Source of the DNA: Dermacoccus abyssi
GTDB taxonomy: Bacteria > Actinomycetota > Actinomycetes > Actinomycetales > Dermatophilaceae
Direction: 5' to 3'
Assembly: GCF_003515945.1 (NCBI RefSeq)
Contig: NZ_QWLM01000002.1
Location: 124,001 to 188,000, forward strand
Length of the DNA stretch: 64,000 nt
Both the position numbers and the translations under genes were made by a program. Under the pieces are notes generated by a model. The model did not search any database. It had not been told where the DNA came from and was given only the letters and a program-made list of their open reading frames with translations. Of this stretch, positions 57,857 to 64,000 are shown in pieces. How positions within the stretch are numbered: the stretch's first letter is position 1; each line of letters opens with the position of its first letter.

Positions 57857-60800
57857 GCGCTGTCACACCGAGCACCTGACCGACGAGCGCTCCGGACGAC
57901 GCGCGGTCGACGACGCCGAGGGTCGCCATGACCGGCCCTGTCAACGCGAGCGCGACGACGACGGTCGTCGGCCGCCACCTGCGGGGCAGACCGAAGGCCA
58001 GAAGGAGAGCGGGCACGGCCCACCAACCCGCGAGAGCCACGGCGAGCGCTCCGACGACGAGACAACCGGCCACAGCCCCGAGGCGAGTACGGCCTCCCGC
58101 CGCGGTGGTCATCGCAGCGGCGTCCGGTTGGGTGTTCTCAGGAGCGGGACGGTTGCGGCGCGGCCAGCCGGCGAGCACGGCCGCAATCAGGACACCCAAA
58201 CCCCCGACGAGGAGGGCACCGCGGTGCCACATCTGAGGGGCGAACGCGAGCTCGGGCACCTGCGCAGCGGACGGCGTCGACGACACCGCACACCCCTGAC
58301 GCCAGCCGTCGAGGGTCACGGGGCTCGTCCCCTCGCCCACGCAGCTCCATCCCGCGTTCGCGCCCTGGGTCGAGGCGAGAGTCACCACGGAGGACTCGTG
58401 CGTCGTCGCGGGCGGAGTCGTGCTGCTGCCGCCGGTGTCCCTCAGCCCGAGCGCCGCGCGCGCGTCGCCGCCGGTGGGCGTCAGGCGCAGACTCTCGACG
58501 TCAGGTGAAAGCTTGAGGTCGACCTTCCCCTTCGGCAGGGCTAATGAGCCCGACGAACCGTTGAGCGAGGCGGCCTTCCAACTGCCGTCGCGCTGACGCA
58601 CGGAGAGGACATTCCCGGCGTCGCGATGGCCGCCATCACGCAAGGTCAGGTTGACCCCCATGGTTCCAGCACGTGCCACGGTGAGCCGACGGGTCCACTG
58701 GCCGTCATCTTCGGAGCGCAGAGCTCTCCCTTCGGCGAAGGGCTGGGTACGTGTGAGAAGGACGCCGTTGCGCTCCGTGTCGACCTGCCCCGGCAGAGCC
58801 TGGACGGCCCGCCACCCTGCTCCTCCGGAATCGATGGAACTGATGCCGACGGCCGATGACTCGTCGCGCGCCGACGCCTTAGGGCGCAGTTCGAGTTGTG
58901 TCGTGCCGCGCGGCACGGTGACGTTCCAGGCCCGTTCGCCCGCCGCCCGGGCTTCGACGGCGCGGCCGTTCGCAACGACCTCGAAGCCGCGCAGTGTGGC
59001 CTTGCCGGTACTCGTGCCGTGCACGGTGACGGTGCCGCCGGAGGCGCCGCGCGCCCACCGCAGAACGAGCGGTGTCGCCTCGTGGGCGGGCGTGAGCCAT
59101 GCCGTGGCGTCCGAGGCATCGAGTGCTGATGCGGGCCCTGTGCCCGGGCCGAGGTACACGTCTCCGAACGGGTCGGAGGCGTCACCTTCGGACGCAACGG
59201 CGGTGACGCCGTCGAGAGCCAACGTCGTGAGGGCAGCCGTTCGCCCCTCGAAGTCGAGGTCTCTGCTGCCGAGACGCGCGTCTCTCGTCGAGCCGGCCGT
59301 CAACGTCGGCCCGAAGGCGAGCGCCGGCGGGCGACCGTTGTTGTAAACGCGCTTGCGGACGTCGTCCGTGATCCACCCACCCCTGCGTCCCGTCACGAGC
59401 GGCGACGAGGGCAGGACACCCGCGGCGGCCAACGAGAGAGTCGACTCGGGGCCACCGAGGACGGAGATGGCCTTTGTGCCCCGCTCGCTCGAGGTTGACG
59501 CGTCGATGTCGAACACATCGAAGCGAGTTTCCCCCGATCCGTGAACCCGGTGGCCGGTGAAGTCCGGCGATCCCTGCAGGGCCGTGACGTATCGGGCCGC
59601 CGAGGTTGTTTGCTGCGCCGGCGTGACGCCGTGGCGCACGACGATCCGCGCAACGCCAGCACGCCGCAGGGCCTTCGCGACGCCGGCCGTGTCGCCCGAC
59701 GCCACACGAGTATCGACGGCGTCCATGAGCCGTTGGGCACCGGGGTGAACGAGCGGTGCGGAGGCACGCACAGCCACCGGACTCTGAGCGAATGCGACGA
59801 GCGGTTCGTCGGAACTCGTGCCCCACGCGTAGGTCGCGGCGCGCGCGCTCGGCAGGACGAGCGTCGACCCGCCGTCGCGCGCGGCCGCGGCGTCGATGTC
59901 CTTCGCCGCGGCGCGCAGCGAGGCCGGCCATGCCGTGACGCCGGGTTCGTGCCCGAGACGTCCCTGCCAGAACGGTGCCATCGAGGCGAGCACGGCCACC
60001 GCGAGGGCTGTGGCGCCCCAACAAACCGCGGGCGTCGGCAGCGCGGCTCCCCCGACACTGTCGGTGACGGAGGCCCCCCGGTCCCGCAGGCGCGCGAGCA
60101 GCCGCTCGGCCACGACGGCGATGCCCATGACGAGCGGCAGTCGCACGAGAGGGTCGAGCTTGTGCACGTTGCGTGCAGCGGCGAGTGGACCGTCGAGGAG
60201 GTCGCGCGCCGTGGCCGCGAACGGGCCGCGCACGGCGCCGACGTAGGCAACCCCCATGCCGACGACACCGACGAGCACCATGGCACCGAGACCTCGGGGC
60301 ACGACCGGTCGGTGAGTACCCGCTCCGGTGCGTGCCGTGAGCAACCCTGCAAGGCCGACCCCGGCGAGCAGGCAGCCCGCGACGATCGACGCGGTGCCCT
60401 GCGCCACGACCCAGCCGCTCTGCCAGACCGGGTGGCCTTCGGCGTCGATGATGTAGGCCACCCAGTCCGAAGCGCCGCGCAGGATGCCCGGCACGGACGT
60501 CACGGCCGTCGTGATGCGAGAGGTCTCGATGTAATCGAGGAACGGGTAGGCGTAGCGGCCGAGCACGACGAGCGGGCCGAGCCACCAGGCGCAGCCGAGA
60601 AAGGCGCCCAGGGCGAGTCCGCCGACGAGATCGCGACGACCGACGCTCCGATCCTCACGCAACCGCTCCCCACCCACGACCAGGGCGAACACGAACCCAC
60701 CGAGCACGGCGACGAGCGACGCCGTCGCGTTGACCCCGCCAATAACGGCGCACAGCACCCCGACGGCACCGACGTAGCGCCGCCACGAGAGTCCGCCGGA

Positions 60801-61322
60801 ACGACGGCGGGCGTGAACGGCAAGCAGCAGCCAAGGCATCACCATGCCGGGCCACGTCTCGACGGACAGTTGAGCGAGAAGGCTGAGTACCCGCGGACTC
60901 AGGGCGTACATCACTCCTGCGAGGGCCGCGGCCGCCGTCCCGACACCCAGCACGCGACGCGCGAAGAGGGCGGCCCCGGAGGCACCGACGATGAGCATGA
61001 GCGTCCACCAGGCTCGTTGCGCAGCCCACCCGGGCAGGCTCACCGCGTCCGCGAGGGCGAAGAACGCCCCCATGGGAAACAGGTAGCCGTACGCCTGGTT
61101 CTGGAGTTCGCCGAACCCCGAATGCCCGGACCAGGCGTCGAGCGAGCGGGCGAGGTAGCGGGCCGGTGCGGCAACGAGGTCGATCTTCGTGTCCGGTTGG
61201 ATGACGCCGGGCTGCACCAACCACGGCAACACTCCGAGTGCCGCGATGACGCTCGTCAGCGGGTCGGCGAGGAAACGGCGCAGGCGTCCTCCCCGGGCGG
61301 GCGTGACGGCGGAGTCGCTCAC
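57765..61322 (-). CDS. aftD: AftD-like alpha-(1->3)-arabinofuranosyltransferase
   Basis: A large membrane glycosyltransferase of the GT-C class, 1185 residues. The first extracytoplasmic loop carries QPDTKIDLVAAPARYLARSL, the family's aspartate-containing motif; about eleven membrane helices follow in the first 480 residues (for example SWRRYVGAVGVLCAVIGG and WWLGPLVVLGRYAYPFLDYI), then a large extracytoplasmic part with carbohydrate-binding-like beta domains, and four C-terminal helices. Mycobacterial AftD transfers arabinofuranose from decaprenyl phosphate to arabinogalactan and lipoarabinomannan. In an organism probably outside the mycolate group the acceptor is uncertain. The GTG at 61322 overlaps the stop of the upstream methyltransferase. 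Confidence 0.88.
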   Translation of the reverse strand: MSDSAVTPARGGRLRRFLADPLTSVIAALGVLPWLVQPGVIQPDTKIDLVAAPARYLARSLDAWSGHSGFGELQNQAYGYLFPMGAFFALADAVSLPGWAAQRAWWTLMLIVGASGAALFARRVLGVGTAAAALAGVMYALSPRVLSLLAQLSVETWPGMVMPWLLLAVHARRRSGGLSWRRYVGAVGVLCAVIGGVNATASLVAVLGGFVFALVVGGERLREDRSVGRRDLVGGLALGAFLGCAWWLGPLVVLGRYAYPFLDYIETSRITTAVTSVPGILRGASDWVAYIIDAEGHPVWQSGWVVAQGTASIVAGCLLAGVGLAGLLTARTGAGTHRPVVPRGLGAMVLVGVVGMGVAYVGAVRGPFAATARDLLDGPLAAARNVHKLDPLVRLPLVMGIAVVAERLLARLRDRGASVTDSVGGAALPTPAVCWGATALAVAVLASMAPFWQGRLGHEPGVTAWPASLRAAAKDIDAAAARDGGSTLVLPSARAATYAWGTSSDEPLVAFAQSPVAVRASAPLVHPGAQRLMDAVDTRVASGDTAGVAKALRRAGVARIVVRHGVTPAQQTTSAARYVTALQGSPDFTGHRVHGSGETRFDVFDIDASTSSERGTKAISVLGGPESTLSLAAAGVLPSSPLVTGRRGGWITDDVRKRVYNNGRPPALAFGPTLTAGSTRDARLGSRDLDFEGRTAALTTLALDGVTAVASEGDASDPFGDVYLGPGTGPASALDASDATAWLTPAHEATPLVLRWARGASGGTVTVHGTSTGKATLRGFEVVANGRAVEARAAGERAWNVTVPRGTTQLELRPKASARDESSAVGISSIDSGGAGWRAVQALPGQVDTERNGVLLTRTQPFAEGRALRSEDDGQWTRRLTVARAGTMGVNLTLRDGGHRDAGNVLSVRQRDGSWKAASLNGSSGSLALPKGKVDLKLSPDVESLRLTPTGGDARAALGLRDTGGSSTTPPATTHESSVVTLASTQGANAGWSCVGEGTSPVTLDGWRQGCAVSSTPSAAQVPELAFAPQMWHRGALLVGGLGVLIAAVLAGWPRRNRPAPENTQPDAAAMTTAAGGRTRLGAVAGCLVVGALAVALAGWWAVPALLLAFGLPRRWRPTTVVVALALTGPVMATLGVVDRASSGALVGQVLGVTALSVFAAELLGAPSGWRAVRRSGDSRQQGTT

Positions 61323-62035
61323 CGCTTGCGCACGAGGACGAGCAGGTTCCACGTCACGATCTCCCGAAGGCCCGGCACCCGCAGGATCGGGCGGGCCCAA
61401 TCGGGCCAGTAGCGCGGACGCAGGGCGAGAACATCGGCCCGGCGGGATTCACGGGCGGCCTCGGCCCAGTCGAGTCCCTGCCGGACGCTCACCCGGAACA
61501 GGCTGTCGTCGATGAGGTTCTTGGGCCGGTGTCCGTGCTTGCGCTCGTACCGCCGAGCGGCACGTTCTCCGCCGAGCCAGTGCCAGGGCGACGTCTCGTG
61601 GCCTCCCCACGGGCTGAGCCAGTTCGTGTATGCGATGTAGAGCAACCCGCCGGGTGCGACGACGCGCAGCATCTCGTCGGCGACGGCCTCCGGTGTGCGC
61701 ACGTGTTCCCACAGGTTCGAGCTGAAGACGACGTCGAACGAGCCGTCCGCGAACGGCAGGTGCCCCGCGTCCCCGACGACGCCACCGTGGCGAACCGAGT
61801 CGACGTCGGGGTCGGCGTCGAGGGGAACGTAGGTGGCACCGAACTCGTGGAAGGCCTCGGCGAACTCCGCCGGTCCGGCGCCGACGTCGAGGACGTGAGC
61901 CCCGTCCAGGTCGAGGTGCTCGGCGATGCCTGCGACGGAGTCTCGAGCCAGCTCACCGTAGAAGTGCGCCGGGTCGCTCTGTTCCACGAGGAAGGCGCGG
62001 AACAGGTGAACGCTGCGGCGAAGGCCGCGGCTCAT
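61319..62035 (-). CDS. SAM-dependent methyltransferase in envelope-glycan cluster
   Basis: Rossmann methyltransferase of 238 residues, starting at the ATG 62035. SAM motif I is HVLDVGAGPAEFAEAFHEFG, then PLDADPDVDSVRHGG, GDAGHLPFADGSFDVVFSSN, the HVRTPEAVADEMLRVVAPGG segment and GLLYIAYTNWLSPWGGHETS. The last resembles methyltransferases found with glycosyltransferases that modify exported glycans; substrate unknown. It overlaps the preceding methyltransferase stop and the AftD start by 4 bases each, so the three genes are one translationally coupled unit. Confidence 0.85.
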   Translation of the reverse strand: MSRGLRRSVHLFRAFLVEQSDPAHFYGELARDSVAGIAEHLDLDGAHVLDVGAGPAEFAEAFHEFGATYVPLDADPDVDSVRHGGVVGDAGHLPFADGSFDVVFSSNLWEHVRTPEAVADEMLRVVAPGGLLYIAYTNWLSPWGGHETSPWHWLGGERAARRYERKHGHRPKNLIDDSLFRVSVRQGLDWAEAARESRRADVLALRPRYWPDWARPILRVPGLREIVTWNLLVLVRKR

Positions 62036-62889
62036 GAGGCAACCCTGGCCACGAGGTGGAGCGTGGGACGCAGGCGCGGCACAGCGGCGCGCGCTGCAAG
62101 TGTCCCGGGCAGACCGAGTGCGGCCAGCGCCATCGTCGAGCGTTGCGCGAGCACGCCACGCGGGCGATCGGTCGGGCGCACGGCGCGAACCGTGCTCGCG
62201 GCGCCGTGGACGAGCGAGTCGAGGACGGGGCGGCGGATCTCCACCGAGTCGAAGCCGGCGTCCCGCGCCATCGTGCTCAGAGACTTCGCCGTGAAGAAGC
62301 GGATGTGTGTCGGATCCTCGAGCATCCACCAGCCGTCCTTGACGAGGCCGAGACCCGCCCAGTCACCGGCCGGCGTGAGGAAGTGCGCGCTGCCGCCGGG
62401 GCGCAACAGGTCGCGGGTGCGCTGCAACGTCAGGGCTGGATCGACGACGTGCTCGAGCACGTGGATGCCGTAGGCCATGTCGACGGCGCCGGCGGGCAGG
62501 GCGTCGGGCGTGACGTTCTCGATGCCGCAGGCGTGCAGCGATCCCTCGCGGGCCACACGGCCATCGACGGCGAGTTCGAGCTGGTCGGGATCGGCTCCCG
62601 CGACGCTGGCTCCGCCGTCGAGGAAGCGACGCAGCAGAGCACCGGTGCCGAAGCCGATCTCGAACACCGACTCGGGTACGCCGTCCGCGATGAGCGTGCG
62701 GTAGGTCAGGGCGAGACGCGCCGAGTCGAGCGTCGGGTCACCGCCGTAAGCGTGCTCACGGTGACGCGCGGGCGCGTCGTGGAGGGAGCGCACGAGGTGC
62801 CCGCAGTGAGTGCACCGCCCGAGCACGGATGAGCCGAGCGTCCAAGGCTGCACGGCATGGCCGCACACCTCGCATCGAGACCTGGGAAT
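62032..62889 (-). CDS. zinc-ribbon SAM-dependent methyltransferase (probable ATT start)
   Basis: About 285 residues. The N terminus has a four-cysteine ribbon (RCEVCGHAVQPW and GRCTHCGHLVRS), then the SAM motif VFEIGFGTGALLRRFLDGG, VAGADPDQLELAVDG, DMAYGIHVLEHVVDPALTLQ and LLRPGGSAHFLTPAGDW; this layout is seen in sugar C- or O-methyltransferases, but the substrate is unknown. The start is unusual: no in-frame ATG or TTG precedes the first cysteine. A perfect AGGAGG (62897-62902) lies exactly 7 bases before an ATT at 62889. An in-frame GTG at 62958 has no ribosome-binding site and would crowd the divergent glycosyltransferase promoter. Confidence 0.8.
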   Translation of the reverse strand: MPRSRCEVCGHAVQPWTLGSSVLGRCTHCGHLVRSLHDAPARHREHAYGGDPTLDSARLALTYRTLIADGVPESVFEIGFGTGALLRRFLDGGASVAGADPDQLELAVDGRVAREGSLHACGIENVTPDALPAGAVDMAYGIHVLEHVVDPALTLQRTRDLLRPGGSAHFLTPAGDWAGLGLVKDGWWMLEDPTHIRFFTAKSLSTMARDAGFDSVEIRRPVLDSLVHGAASTVRAVRPTDRPRGVLAQRSTMALAALGLPGTLAARAAVPRLRPTLHLVARVAS

Positions 62890-62896
62890 CGGGACA

Positions 62897-62902
62897 CCTC
62901 CT
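62897..62902 (-). promoter_or_regulatory. AGGAGG ribosome-binding site deciding an ATT start
   Basis: Full consensus AGGAGG on the minus strand, 7 bases before ATT (62889). The only other start codons near it, a GTG starting inside the box region and an ATG at about 62874, are in other frames. Confidence 0.6.
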
Positions 62903-62974
62903 GTTCGGCTCCCGGTTACTCTAACGGGCGACCCGAAACGGTCGCGGACGAATGGCACGAGGAGACGAGCAGGG

Positions 62975-64000
62975 ATGAACGGCGAGCACGCAGGTGCCCC
63001 GATGCGGGTGCTGTACCTGTCGTGGCGCGACCGCGAGAACCCCGAAGCCGGCGGCTCCGAGGTGTTCGTCGAGCGCACGAGCGAGGTGATGAGCGCTCTC
63101 GGGGACGAGGTGACGATTCACACCGCCCGCTTCCCGGGCGCAGCCCGACGCACGATGCACGGCGACGTCCGCGTCCTGCGTGCCGGCAACCGCTTCACCT
63201 GCTACGCGGCGGGGCTGTGGCACCTGCTGCGCCACTCCCGCGATTACGACGTCGTCATCGACGTGCAGAACGGTGTGCCGTTCTGGTCACCCATCGTCTC
63301 CCGCGTCCCCGTCGTCGCCGTCGTCCACCACGTGCACCGCGACCAATGGTCGAGCATCTTCGGTGAGCGCCTCGCGAGGTTCGGCTGGTTCCTCGAGTCG
63401 AAGGCCGCGCCGTTCGTCTACCGCAAGAGCCGCTACGTCACCGTCTCGAAGGCAACGCGGGCCGAACTCGTGGAACTCGGCGTCGACGCCGAACGCATCG
63501 ACCTCGTCTACAGCGGCAACGACCACCCGCGCGATCTCGACTCCTACGCGGACGTGCCTCGCACGTCCGAGCCGTCCATCACCGTGCTGGGCCGCCTCGT
63601 GCCGCACAAACAGGTGGAGATCGCCGTGGACACCGTGGCACGCCTGCGCCCCCAGTTCCCCGGGCTCGTGCTCAACGTCGTCGGTTCCGGGTACTGGCAG
63701 GAGAACATCGCCCAGCACGCCCGCGATCTCGGAGTAGAGGACGCCGTCCGTTTCCACGGATTCGTCGACGAGGAGACCAAGCACACGCTGCTCGCCTCGT
63801 CGTGGCTCGTCATGATGCCCTCGTACAAGGAGGGCTGGGGCTTGACGATCGTGGAGGCCGGGCTGCACGGCACCCCCTCGCTGGCGTTCATCCAGGCCGG
63901 TGGCCCCAGTGAGTCCATCCAGCACGCGAGCACCGGCGCTCTGGCCTCGACGACCGACGAACTCATCGACGACGTGCGCGTCCTCCTCGAACGAGCGGAT
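62975..64000 (+). CDS. GT4-type glycosyltransferase (3' end cut by window)
   Basis: The frame is open from the ATG 62975 to the window end, 342 codons. The N terminus MRVLYLSWRDRENPEAGGSE is the donor/acceptor loop typical of GT-B mannosyl- or glucosyltransferases of family 4, and the C-terminal half has ITVLGRLVPHKQVEIAVDTV and the E-x7-E motif in YKEGWGLTIVEAGLHGTPSL. A second in-frame ATG at 63002 (MRVLYLSW) would start right at the domain; the first is kept because AGGAG and AGGG precede it. Divergent from the zinc-ribbon methyltransferase, in the envelope-glycan region. Donor and acceptor unknown. Confidence 0.9.
   Translation, partial: MNGEHAGAPMRVLYLSWRDRENPEAGGSEVFVERTSEVMSALGDEVTIHTARFPGAARRTMHGDVRVLRAGNRFTCYAAGLWHLLRHSRDYDVVIDVQNGVPFWSPIVSRVPVVAVVHHVHRDQWSSIFGERLARFGWFLESKAAPFVYRKSRYVTVSKATRAELVELGVDAERIDLVYSGNDHPRDLDSYADVPRTSEPSITVLGRLVPHKQVEIAVDTVARLRPQFPGLVLNVVGSGYWQENIAQHARDLGVEDAVRFHGFVDEETKHTLLASSWLVMMPSYKEGWGLTIVEAGLHGTPSLAFIQAGGPSESIQHASTGALASTTDELIDDVRVLLERAD

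Noticed and set aside
59541-61412. 623-codon open frame opposite the AftD gene
   Set aside because: Low-complexity composition and no recognisable motif; antisense shadow of a G+C-rich gene.

Overview
The window is G+C-rich, almost fully coding DNA from an actinobacterium. Lineage signatures are the zwf-opcA-pgl trio, WhiA, a mycobacterial-type CobIJ fusion, an AftD-like arabinosyltransferase and many GTG starts with 4-base ATGA/GTGA overlaps. The overall gene content suggests Micrococcales (Dermacoccaceae or Intrasporangiaceae would fit), but this is a low-confidence guess. I saw no tRNA, rRNA, insertion sequence, integrase or CRISPR array.

Region 1 (1-21.3 kb) is conserved chromosomal backbone: the end of zwf, then opcA and pgl (oxidative pentose phosphate pathway); facing them secG, tpiA, pgk and gap (glycolysis); then one long minus-strand run uvrA - Rieske lipoprotein - uvrC - rapZ - yvcK - whiA; then a GH15 glycosidase and a metallo-beta-lactamase hydrolase; then a DUF3817 protein, uvrB and coaE.

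Region 2 (21.3-49.4 kb) is an accessory block lying between coaE-uvrB and rpsA, genes that are neighbours in many actinobacteria. It opens with a single ORF joining a BCCT osmolyte transporter to a second dephospho-CoA-kinase-like domain, directly upstream of the normal coaE, then an aminotransferase. The rest is a nearly complete aerobic vitamin B12 locus: cobQ, cobF, bluB-cobT fusion, cobN, cobG, cobH, cobIJ fusion, cobM, cobL, chlD-type chelatase, cobO, cobB-cobC fusion, cobA, cobS, cobU, cobD and cobK. Two cobalamin riboswitches are visible, one ahead of cobN and one ahead of chlD, so both halves of the cobalt chelatase appear to be under B12 feedback. A WYL regulator and a frameshifted DinB gene interrupt the locus.

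Region 3 (49.4-64 kb) starts with rpsA and a methyltransferase and continues into cell-envelope glycan genes: a UDP-glucuronate decarboxylase, a DUF3068 membrane protein, a heptose-phosphate cassette (gmhB, gmhA, hddA), an acyltransferase, an AftD-like enzyme, two methyltransferases and a GT4 glycosyltransferase cut by the window end.

Three genes (gap, the DinB gene and chlD) carry single-frame shifts. In gap and chlD the shift looks like the loss of one base from a short run of identical bases in a gene expected to be needed, so sequence error is a serious possibility; each is flagged.
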